A stretch of 64,000 nt of DNA from Romanomermis culicivorax (taxonomy: Eukaryota; Nematoda; Enoplea; Mermithida; Mermithidae). The position numbers and the translations under genes were made by a program. This document shows, in pieces, positions 37,496-48,100 of the stretch. The notes under the pieces are model-generated. The model was not told the origin of the DNA. It made no database searches and saw only the letters and a program-made list of their open reading frames with translations. Position 1 is the first letter of the stretch; each line of letters opens with the position of its first letter. The stretch is taken from positions 992,001 to 1,056,000 of the forward strand of contig CAWUHX010000043.1 in the NCBI GenBank assembly GCA_963922205.1, given 5' to 3'.

Positions 37496-38092
37496 AGTCC
37501 AAAAATCGCAATAAGGCTACAGGTTTATTTGAAACTGCAAAAAAATTAGCAGTGCATTATGCTGCAGAAACTTATTTTTTAGAACCCATTAGTATTATAT
37601 AACAAAATTGGGGAATTTGGCGTTTTCCGGGACTTTGGACAACCATATAATTGAATTGAGGCCATATTTCAAAAAAAGAAAAATTCGCATTTGAGATTAC
37701 ACCCCCAAGATGCTTAGGCCGAAGTATGGAGGTTGGATATGGCACACCGATTGCTGGGCATGGTGGAACTGGGGGGGGGCCTTAAAAAGTGCGTTTTTTA
37801 CCTGTTTTTGGGGCCCCACCGAGCACCACTCGCAGATAGAGGCGAAATGACAAAAGGCACCCCATAGTTTGCTCCTATGCCCGATATTATGCAAAAAACC
37901 CGAAGGTTCTAGCTCTTACCGTTTTGGCTCTAGAGGGGGGGACATGAAATTTGGAGGCCAAGTATATTATAGGTTGACGCTGTCGCGCCACCTATGATAT
38001 TGTTCCATTTGTAATTATTTCAAAGTCAATAATTTTGATGCGTAAATTTCGAATCTCAGAGAAATTTTGCCTTCACGTCAAAATCCCATAAC
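37496..38092. other. Unannotated sequence
   Basis: No exon was recognised. There is a run of nine or more G near 37770 and a G-rich stretch near 37930. A short minus-strand open frame (37697-37894) has no recognisable motif. Confidence 0.4.
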
Positions 38093-38405
38093 ACATGTCT
38101 GTTTTTTAAACGAAAATTCGAATCGTTTACAAACAGCTTTTACTGTACATTTTTTACTCGAAAATTGAGTTTGTTAATTTCGTCTTGAGATGCTCGTAAA
38201 TAAAAGCAGTGGAAACCAAGTGATATTTCATGTTTACGATTTTCTGCCAAACAATATAAGACTGAAAACTCGTGAGCGTACTCAACTAATCTCCAGCAAT
38301 TTTTCGAGTAAAAAATTCTGTCGTAAAAGCTTTGTCTAAACGATGTCACGAGGCTGCAAATTTTTGTCATTTTTTATTTACAAATATTTTATAAAAAACA
38401 CATTG
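38093..38405. mobile_element. CTATAGTCTGTTTT-family MITE interrupted by the LTR element
   Basis: Begins ACATGTCTGTTTTTTAAACG and runs through the family words CGTGAGCGTACTCAACTAATC and CGTAAAAGCTTTGT to TTTATAAAAAACAC. There the LTR begins at 38406, a few bases short of the expected terminus CAGACTATAG. The missing end is not found on the far side of the retrotransposon. Confidence 0.6.
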
Positions 38406-38998
38406 TGTTATATCTTGGTTTGGTCGGGGCGGAGATGATGTAGCGGAAGCAGGATTGGGATTCCGAGGTTGCGTCCTTAATGTACGTGCGTCCCACGCCC
38501 ACGTTTACCCGATTACTTAATTAATAGTACTTAAACCCCGACAATAATTACCCACACAATTAAAGAAAACCTAGTTTCTTTAATTGTCTCCCTTTTTTCT
38601 CACTAACTAAAAATAAAGGGATTCTCCTACCTATTTATTATGATACAATAATATACGAAAACTTACGTGGCCAAAACGTTACGGGCGAGACCAAAATAAA
38701 AATGACAATAATAATTCTACTCCCACGCACGGGCGAGCAAAGACGAGAAAAGCGTGGTGGGAGGCGGCTAATACGTACTAGTGGTGGCCGGCGGGGCACA
38801 CAACTAGTAAGAAAGATAAAATACGCGTAAAGTATACGTTAGAGAATAATATGTAGAGAGAGACCAGCGCACGCGTACCGACGTGCGCTACAGTAAGATG
38901 GCCACTGGTGGTCCGCGTTGCTCTCTCCACTTGCCACCTGCGGGCCTGTGATGCGTTTTGACAAATAATGAAAAATCGGCGGAAAACACACTACAACA
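38406..38998 (-). repeat. 3' LTR of the retrotransposon
   Basis: A 593-bp direct copy of 51989-52581, bounded by TG...CA in element orientation, with TGTT/AACA inverted ends. Only one difference was seen: a T here against a C in the other copy within the CTCCCTT(T/C)TTTCTC run. It follows the polypurine tract. Confidence 0.96.
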
Positions 38999-39011
38999 CC
39001 CCTCCCCCCTT
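38999..39011 (-). other. Polypurine tract
   Basis: On the minus strand this reads AAGGGGGGAGGGG and directly abuts the TGTTG start of the 3' LTR. This is the expected position and composition for the plus-strand priming site of an LTR retroelement. Confidence 0.85.
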
Positions 39012-39452
39012 GCAGTAGATCGCCCTAAGCGATCGTCAGGAAATACCGAAAAGAACGTGCAAGGGGAAGGGCTCCGCCACTACAGGCCATCGCCGGGGTT
39101 GCCGAAGAGTCTTCGGCGTCACACAGCGGGGCCGGCGGAGTTGTTGGGGTAGTTTGAGCCGATTTTTGGGGCAGCGACCATAAGCCCAGCGGCGGAGTGT
39201 ACGGACAAAACGGGGCAAGTGGGGGCGTGTAGCGGGCCACCGGCGGTCAACTTACTGTGTGCTTGCAGCGTCGGCTGCACGTGCGCTGGAAACTAGTACA
39301 AAAATATAAAGCAAAAACGAGATTAGAAATGAAACAACCGGATCAAAAATGAGGTTAAGAAACACAAAAACGAAGAAAAAACAATGTTACTGTACAAAAA
39401 GCTCTTGTCAATGGCGGCGGCGATAACGGGTGTCGGATGCGGAACGGTGATT
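39012..39452 (-). other. Non-coding region between ORF2 stop and PPT
   Basis: About 440 bp between the ORF2 stop and the polypurine tract. It is GC-rich with several short overlapping open frames on both strands, none with a recognisable motif. Presumed 3' untranslated region of the element. Confidence 0.5.
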
Positions 39453-42400
39453 TCATTGCGGATCGCGGCGGTCGCGTTCGTTTCGGCGGTAGCTATCGTA
39501 GCCGTGGGGATCATACGGGTCTTCGTGACCATCAAAACGGACGTTACGGGAGTAACGAGATCGACCGTAGTTAGAGGTGTCCCGGCGGCGCGACGATGAG
39601 GTTGAGGTTTGAGGTGGAAGCGGCGATAGCGGGTTCACACCGGGTGCTGGCAATTGAGTGGCAATTAACGACGGTTTGTCGGACGGCGTCCCTGTTGGCG
39701 GCAACGGTCGTGGTGGCAAAAGATTCCACCGGGCCGAAAAGTCGTGCCGACGCAGCAGGGGCGCGGGGCGATCCGTCTCGCTGTGGTATTGCAAATAAAT
39801 TTTTCGAATGTCGGCGATTTCGGGCGGCTGTGGAAATGGTGCGTAGCTCGGATAAGCCATCCAACTGTCGATAAGTCCGACAGCGGTGTTATAGGCTTGG
39901 AGCAGGCACGAAGGATTATCCAGGCCGCGGGCTTCATAAAGGAAAAGAGTCAAGTGGGCGGTGTGAACGGCGTCAACGACGCCGAGCTCCTCGGCCCAAA
40001 GACTGGCGACCCATTTCAATATCACTGTGGCAACAGCGTGCGAAATCGGTGGTTGTTGTTCGACGTATGAGGGGCGGTAGTGGTCGCGGAAATATTGGTA
40101 CAACGCCAGCGAAGCGTTCGTGGCGCGTATGTGCACGGGCATTGTGATGTGAATGCGAAGGCGCCCGAAAAAATTGATCAGTACCATCTCGTGCATTGTG
40201 CGTGGTGAGAAGAATTCGACGGCCGGGTCAATATGTGGCGGATAGCCCGGCGTGACAATCGTAACGGCATGCGGCTTATCGGTAGTACGGAATCGCGTAT
40301 AGTTCGGCAAGTGCGTAGCCTCGCTAGGCAACCTGGGCTTGATTGCTGGTGCGGAACTTGGTGGCAACGGAACTCCCAGGACTGGTTTGGTGGCGACAAT
40401 CATTTGCGGCTGACTGACTGCAGTAACCGGAGCCGACGTCGGGGCCGTAGGCGGCAGCGACGTGGTGTGGGTTACCGTGGTCGTTATGGCGGTTGTCGGA
40501 GCCGTGGGCGGCTGCGACGTTACCGTAGGCGTAGTCGTGGGTGTTGCGGGCTCCACGTCCATAGGAGGCGGCGGGAGCGGAGCTTTAAATTCATCTTTCG
40601 GCGGATTCTTTAGAGCTTCCAGGCGGCGCTGGATTTCGGCGTCTCGGTGCAATGGGCTAATATAGTCGGTTAATTTTGTAGGTGAGCGGCGGAAACCGTG
40701 GCGATAATGTTCTTCGTAGAAACCCGTCGTGTGTACCTTACGGGTTTGTTCGCTCTGCGTACGATGCGGCGGCGCGTCATCGCGGCGATCGTGTTGGCGG
40801 CTTTCCCTGCCGGTTGCTGGAGTTTGTTTCGTTTCTTTACGGTGGCGGTCATCACGAGAATGAGATTCGTGGTGTGAACGGTGGCTGTCTGGCTTGTGAG
40901 CAGGCGGCGGTAACGTTGCCGACGCTGCTGTTTTGGAAGAATCGCGTTTGGGTTTCGGCGTTGACGTAGCGTGCGAAGAACGTTCGGCTTCCTCGCGGGT
41001 TCTTTGCTTATCGCGTTGTTCACGGCGTCGAGTGGTACGCTCGCTGGGCGTTCGGCCGCGCTCAGCACGCGAAGTGCTGGGTGGCGGCGTGCGCCGTGTA
41101 CTCGGTTCGTCCGATGTTTTCGTCTTGTGAGATTTGCGGTACGCGGATTCGTCCTGGAGCTGTTGTTTTCGTTTGATTGAATGTTCGTACCGGCCGGGTC
41201 TTCGGATGGGATTACCATAGCGATCTAAAGCCGGCACGGACGTGCTGGATGCCTGTGGGGTTTGGACATCCACAGGCGCCGTCGGCGGCGGTAGAATCGC
41301 TGGTTGCGGCGGTTGCGGGATCGTTTGCGGTTGCGATATGACCGGCGGCGGTAACGGGGCCGGTAATTGCGTGACGGGTTGGGCCATCGCAGGAGCAGTT
41401 TGAGCTACTTGTGGGGCCGGGGCGATCAACGTCGGTTGCGGCAACAAAATTTGTTGTATTTGTTCTTTCAACGATTCGGGGAAATCTTTCCATTGGTGTT
41501 CGGGGAATAACATACCTGGCGGCGGTGGCGGAAAATGATGCGCGGTCAGTGCTGCGGCCAAAGTGTCCCATTGCGGAGCTGAAATAAACTGTTGCGAAAA
41601 ACGTACAGGAGCACTATACCTGGCTGCGGCAACAGTAGCAATAAGCGGAGGCCCCGGCAAAACGGCGGGCGTCGCCAAATATATTCGTGGATCCACGGCG
41701 GGTGCCGTGGTGATAGTCGCAGCGGCTGGTTCCATAGGGGCGACGTCCATAGACGTGGATTGATCCACCGTGCTTTCTTCGGGTATGTCAGTCAACATTT
41801 GCTCTGACGTCATTGTCTCGGAGTCAATCGCGGCGGGTTGGACGGGTGTGGATTCGTCCATCGGGGCCGGAGCGATGTTGGAAATTTCATCGAGCGTCAA
41901 TTTCAGGAAATCGTTGATTTGCGTGGCAGTTGCAGTAATATCGGAAGGCGCGGGTACCATAGGAAGGGCCGACACGTCCGTTGACGGCGGCAGCTTCGCT
42001 ATGTTGAGATCGAAGATCGGCGTTTCAAGTAGTTCATCGTCGGCGGGTTCAACTTCAACGTCGATAGGGCGGTCGAGAAGTTCCTCGGCGGTGAGCGTGT
42101 GCACCGAAGCCGTAGTCGGCATGGGGTACGCATACACCGGCGCGGGGAACGAAAGACGGTTTTGGTGGTCGATGAGCGCGATGAATGTTGAATAAAAATG
42201 GAAACGGCTATGTGGATTGGCCGTATAATCGTTTTCATCGATTTCAACTTCTTCGACTGACGTTTCCATGTGGAAGTTTTCGTCGAACACGATCGGGCGT
42301 AACGCAAAGCGATTGCAAATGTACGTGCTTGGGTCGGCCAAAAAACTGGGCTCGCGTTCCGGAATGCGGTTCATCCAAGTCGTGAGAAGCGAATTGGGGT

Positions 42401-44620
42401 TGCCGTCGTTGCGGTACCACATGCATTCGTAGAACACGGCGCGTGTATCCGGCGTCATCGATTGCGCGTGGCGAAGGAGGACGTCGTTGACCCAGGCGTA
42501 TTCCGCGGCGGAACATGGTGAAGCTAGGAGCGCGGCTAACGGCATAAAAGACGTTAGCTTCCGGAACCATTCTCCGTCGATCTGTAAAAAATTAAGGAAG
42601 GTTGAAGGGTGATAACGATAATGGGTACCGTTATAAGTGCGCTCGCGTAGAGGTTGGTCGGCAGCTACGCGTTCGGTCCAAAGATCTTCGACTTCGTGGG
42701 GAAGCGGCGGCAAGTTGGGATCGTTGTAAGGCATACGATCGCGGACGGCCAACTGGTATATGGGTGAAAGCGGGAAGTTGAGCAACTCGATGATGCGGTG
42801 GATGATATTGCTTTTCATGGCCGACGTGACGGCTGCTTGAAGACGTTTGGGATCGTCGAACACCGATTGTGGTTTGAGAGCCGGGTCTTCGTCGTCGGAG
42901 ACGTCTGGTGACTTGTTCCATTCGTCTTTTTGTTTCTTTTTCTTCTTTTTCGGCACTTTCGGAACGGGAAGAAGCTTCGGGTGAGTTGTCCGCGTCAAGG
43001 ATTTGACATCTCTGAAGCCGTTGGGAACCGTTCCTAAACAGAAAGACCGACCGTGGTCGGACGATGTGCAATCATACATAAAAAATTTATAAGCCGAAAG
43101 AACTTCATCTCGCATGATCGCGGGCAAGGCCACTTGCGACGTAGTCGGGTAGATCCGGTTGGCGTAGTCGGGAGGCAAGACATCCGACAGCGCGACGTTG
43201 TGAAAAGTTGCGATGACGTACTCGGCGAGATGGTCGATTTCGGCGGCGTCCAACGAGTCGTGGGGAAACAACGCGGGCGCGTTGTAGACCTCGGGGATGA
43301 AGCCGTAACGACCAAATGCCAAGAACAATAGCAGCGGATAATAGGCGTCGAGGGCCGCGTATGCCAGGACGTCGGATTGTAGAAACGACGTTGTTGGATT
43401 GTTGAAAAAGCGTAGAGCGTGGGGAAAGCGTAAGGTGAGCTTTGAGACGTCTAGCGCCCACATTGCAGAAACGGTGGCTTTGAGCGTGCGTTTTTCTGGA
43501 AAGAAACCGATTCGGCGGGCCAACTCGTACAGTGACGGAGATATGTCGATATTGCGAATGACGCGGTATGCGTCGAAATGGATTGCTTTCACGACAGGAT
43601 CTTTGTTTTTCTTTTGCCGGTCGGTGCGAAATTGGGTGCCCAGAAGCGCGTAGATTCCCGCCCAGTCGTCGGCTCCATCGAAGGAAACTACGATGGTGTG
43701 GTCGCCGTCGACTAGGGCGAAAAGCGCGGTCCAGTCTTCTGGGGTGGCGGTGAACGTTTCGAAGACGAACATTGTGCCATTCGGAAACGCGAGTTGAACG
43801 TAGCGGGGGTAACTAGACGCCGTGAGGTCGGCTGGCATTTGAACGGTGCATTGAAATTGTTTGAAATCGGCGGCCGAGATGGATTCGGTGTCAAAGCCGA
43901 CCAGCGTGTAGCCACGGAAGTTTGATGTGGGTTGGGCGGCCAAGGCCTGCCCCAAACTTCCGGGTGAAAGGAAAATCGGCGGCGGCAAGACGTTCGGGGG
44001 TCGCGCGTACATGGAAATGTACCACGACTCCAAATCGGCGACGCGAGTTAGGCGTTTGACGTTGTTTTCTAAACAAGAGCGAATGCGATACTCATCAGTG
44101 ACACATGGGACACCACGTCAAATGAACGACATGGGGTTTGAAGGATGATGTAAACATGAACGAAGAGGAAGGCGGTGTGGTGTTGTCAATTCGTTAGAAG
44201 GACACATGCTTTGAGGCGGCGTTGGCTTGGGCGGCGATGTCACCTTGATGGGCGCACTTGAACAACTGGATCGGGCTACGATAGCGAGATAACGAGAGTT
44301 GTGGTATGCGGAAATCAAGGCAGCGGCCGGTTGTGGACGGAGAAGGCCACAACTTGACGATGACGGGATCGCGGCGGCTGACCATGGAACTCTGACCCAA
44401 GACTACAGAGGGGGAGAAACTCATGGGGGCCCAAGCAAAAGCATGCAAGTATAAGCAGCAAAGCATAAAATGAGAAAATACCGTCGCAGGCGAAACTTAA
44501 GTCGTTCTGGTGGGGCTGCTGTTCGGCCCAGCGGACGTAATGTTCGTTTACGTTTATCGATTCGCGATACGGCGGGGGGTCGTCGGCCGTGGAGGATGAT
44601 GTGGTCGACGGCGTTGTCAT
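39453..44620 (-). CDS. Retrotransposon ORF2 with N-terminal DEDDy 3'-5' exonuclease domain
   Basis: Proposed two-exon gene: exon 1 44482-44620, intron 44069-44481 (GTATTT...GTTTAG), exon 2 39453-44068. The exons join in phase and predict about 1584 residues. Exon 1 contains PPPY (about 15-18), a possible late-domain-type motif. Residues about 97-300 resemble RNase D/WRN exonucleases: ExoI GFDTES (D106, E108), ExoII FDGADDW (D180), ExoIII YAALDAY (Y283, D287), so the DEDDy set is complete. A basic run of lysines lies near 420. A Pro/Thr/Ala-rich linker and an Arg/Ser-rich basic region follow, then a C-terminal globular segment (about 1330-1480) I do not recognise. It occupies the env position of the element. 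The family hydrolyses nucleic acids from the 3' end; what it does for the element is unknown. If unspliced, the long exon still has an open frame of about 1540 codons without an early ATG. Confidence 0.85.
44069..44481 (-). other. Proposed 413-bp intron in ORF2
   Basis: The donor GACG|GTATTTTCTC leaves one base of a codon and the acceptor CTTGTTTAG|AAAAC supplies two, so the frame is kept exactly. Exon 2 has an in-frame stop about 50 bases upstream of the acceptor and no ATG between that stop and the acceptor, which argues that translation must enter by splicing. Retention of the intron would give a short protein with a hydrophobic segment ([15 protein letters not shown]). Confidence 0.65.
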
Positions 44621-45126
44621 ATTGAAAAATAAAACTTTTGAGAGCGGCTGGAAAATGCGACTATTGCTGATGGAAGCGAAAGATGGAAATGAAATAGTAA
44701 AAGAATAAGCCGCTGAAAGGTGAAGAAAGTGTAAAGTAGGAAAATGCAAACACTATCATTACGAAAAGCAACACAAACACCACTATGTTAATGGAGAGTA
44801 AAATCAACCTTTCCCAATTAGTCTTATGAGAGTGATAGCGGCCAGGGTCGGGCGGAAGTAAACCGAATGGCCTCGCGCAAACAGAACCTAACATTATAGA
44901 AGAAACCCCCTCCTATTGCGAAAGTGTGGAAACCGGGACCGGATGTAAAGTGACATTGTAAAGTCGGTTGAAGGCAAAAACGGCTGATTAAGTGGAAACG
45001 TGTTGAAACTGCCGTGCATCCTTGCTCATTATCGGGGTCGCCATGATCTAAATTAAACAAACACAAAGATTATTTACAACGCGGCGTGATGAGCGCCGTA
45101 TCACAAAGGAAAAATTTCAAAGCGAA
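44621..45126 (-). other. Gag-Pol/ORF2 spacer with a small transmembrane-type open frame
   Basis: Between the Pol stop and the ORF2 start lies an ATG open frame of 77 codons (44661-44894) with one strong hydrophobic stretch (LILLSINIVVFVLLFVMIVF). It overlaps another open frame just upstream (44824-45066) that contains four cysteines. The two frames are offset. They could be parts of a spliced or frameshifted envelope-like remnant, a small membrane protein, or simply pyrimidine-rich non-coding sequence, since the minus strand here is T-rich. I cannot decide. Confidence 0.3.
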
Positions 45127-48100
45127 CTATTGTCGGCGGGAAGTGTGGGGCGTACGGGGTCCACCTTCCTCATTGTCAAATGTATTCTTTGCCGGTCGTG
45201 GGATGAACGGTTTCAGACGCGTTATGGAGACGGTCTGCGGGCGGCCGGGCGCGTCAAGTGAGTCGATGGTAACAACGTTTTCGGCTGCGCGGGAAGCGTC
45301 CGTGATGAGGAAAGGCCCGATGAAGTCGGGTTGAATCTTATTGGCTTTTCGCGTGTTGGTCAAAAGAACTAAGTCGTTAACGGCGAAATCGCGTCTTCGA
45401 GCTTTGCGGTCAAAATATTCTTTGCTGGCGGCGGCTGCGGCATCGAGGTTAGCTTTGATCTTTTCGTGCATCTTGAGTTGGGCTTGCGTTAGAATATGTT
45501 GATAAGCGTCGTAATTCAACGGCAAGGTGAGGCGGCGGGTGCAGTCGTAGTCGAAGGTGATGCGCGGTTCATATCCTCGTAATAAACTGAACGGCGAATG
45601 GCGTGTGGATGTATGCGGCGTTGCGTTGTAAGCGAACACGGCGTAGGGCAGGTAACGCTCCCAGTTGTCTGGATCGTCGGCGGTATACTTTTTGAGTTGA
45701 GCGATCAATGTTTGGTTGAAACGTTCGACCATTCCGTTGCACTGGGGGTGGTACGCCGTTGTTTTGACTTTTCGAATTTTGAGAAGTTCACAAATATCTT
45801 GCATGAGTTTTGACGTAAAGCATCCACCTTGATCGGAAAGGAGTACAAGTGGGCTACCGTGCGTGAGGACGACGTTGTTGATAAAACATTCCACTATTGT
45901 TGAGGCTTTCTGATCCGGTATCGGATGCGCGGATACGAATTTCGTAAAGTAATCCTGAAAAACAATAACGTAGGGACGCTTCTCACCTACTGGCGAAATA
46001 TTGACGATGTCGGTTGCCACGATTTCGAATGGGTGTTTGGGTTGGATTGGCAACAATGGCGGAGGCGGTGACGTGCGCGGCGTTGTTAACTGACAAATTT
46101 TACAGGTTTTGATCCAATCCCGAACGTCCTCTTCCATGCGGGGCCACCAAAAGTGGGCTTTAATGGCGGCTAGCGTCCGATTTGTTCCTTGATGATTCAA
46201 AATTTTGGCGCCGTGGAATTGGTGAAGAGTTTGGTCGACCATGGAGGCGGGTACGACTAATTGCTTGACATCTTTAATTTGCCGGTATAAGAGTTGATCT
46301 TCGAGGAAGAAAATCGGCGGGTGTTTGGCGGCGTTATCTGCTTTGAGGGTGGCGACAATTTTCGTTATGGCTGGATCTGCGGCTTGAGCTTCTAAAACTT
46401 CTTCGTGAGCGGCGATCGTAATGACTTCGGCCGGAGGTGGTTCGTGGTCGGCATCTTTAGGCATTGAATTAGAGAGTGTGGGTGAACTGATGGTCTTTCT
46501 TGTCATCGCACGGGTGATGGCGTTGATTTCGGCGTCGACCTCCGTGGATAGTGAAGCCACTGCTGGGCGTGTTTCCGGTACCGTTAAGTCGGCTTCCGTA
46601 GTTGCGCCAGCAGGGTGAAAATTTTCACGGAAGATCTTGGCGGTCAAATTTTCAGCGTTTTGGATCGGGCATTTGTCGCGGTCATCTTTCCTAGATAAAA
46701 AATCAGCGCAAGCGTTCTCCTTACCCTTAACATATTCCACTTTGTAATCGTAATCTTGTAGACTGATCGCGAAGCGTTGTAGTCGTGAGTTTCGGTGTTT
46801 TTCGTCTTTGAGCCATTCGAGGGGCTTGTGGTCGGTGCGGACGATAACTTTCTGGCCGTACACATAGTGGCGGTACATCCGGAAGCCGTAGACAATGGCG
46901 AGGCATTCACGCTCAGTTGTACTGTAGCGGGTTTCGGCATCGGTGAGTACGCGACTATTGTAGGCGATGACCCATTGATCGTTTTCGTTTTCTTGATACA
47001 AAATTGCTCCGATGGCGGTCGTACTGGCGTCGGTTTGAATAACAAATTGGGCTTTGCCATCGTAAACGGGGTAACGGAGAAAGGGCGACGACGTAAGGGC
47101 TGTTTTGATGCCTTTGAAAGCGGCGTAATGTTCGTCGGTGGCGAAATATTGGGCGTCTTTTCGTAGGAGTCCGTACAAAGGACTGGACAAGGTCGCCAAA
47201 TTTGGGATGAATCGCTTGCACCATTGAACTAGACCTAAAAAACTTTGCATACCTTTCTTAGTCTTCGGAAATTCGTATTCCGCGATTGCTTTGACTTTCT
47301 CGGGATCGGCGGCGATTCCGCGGGCGCTAAGAAGATGTCCCAAGAATTTGACTTGCGGCGGCAAGAACTCGCATTTGTCTGGTCGAAGCGTAAGGTTGGC
47401 AGCGCGGAGGGCGTCAAAAACGATTTGAAGGTGTTCCAAATGCTCTTCAAACGAATTCGAAAAAATAATAATATCGTCTATGTAAACGAGGCAAATTTTC
47501 CAAATGTAAGGGCGGAGGATTCGTTCCATTAAGCGTTGAAATTCGGCGGGCGCGTTCTTCAAGCCGAAGGGTAAAACTTTGAATCGAAACAAACCTTCTT
47601 GACAAATGAAGGTTGTTTTATCGCGGGACTCGACGTCGAGGGGTACTTGCCAATACCCAGCTTTGAGGTCGAGCGTGGTGAAGAATTTTGCGTGTCCCAT
47701 TGCGTCCAAGTAGTCGTCGATGCGCGGGATTGGGAATTTGTCGCTCGGCGTAACATCGTTGATTCCGCGGTAGTCAACAACGGGTCTCCATGAGCCGTCT
47801 TTTTTCTTTACCAAAAATAGCGGTGCGGCCCAAGGTGAGCGGGATGGTTCGATAAAATCGTTGTCAAGCATTTCTTGAATATGGCGACGTACAATCGGTC
47901 TTTGTTCCATCGCGGCGCGGTAATAATGGCGGGAAACTGGTTTCGCGGTGCCGGTGTCAATGCTGACGGTCAACTCGCTGGTAATAGTTGGTTTGTCGCC
48001 GGGCAAGCTGAAAACATCGCGGTGCTGTCGGAGCATCCTGAGGGCTCTCGCCTTTTGCGCGGTGGAAACGTACGTCTTTTCCGTCATTTTGTTCAGGGCG

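Noticed and set aside
39571-43753. Many additional open frames of 60-180 codons across the retrotransposon, e.g. 40670-41218
   Set aside because: All overlap ORF2 or Gag-Pol in other frames. GC-rich sequence has few stops, and none shows a motif.
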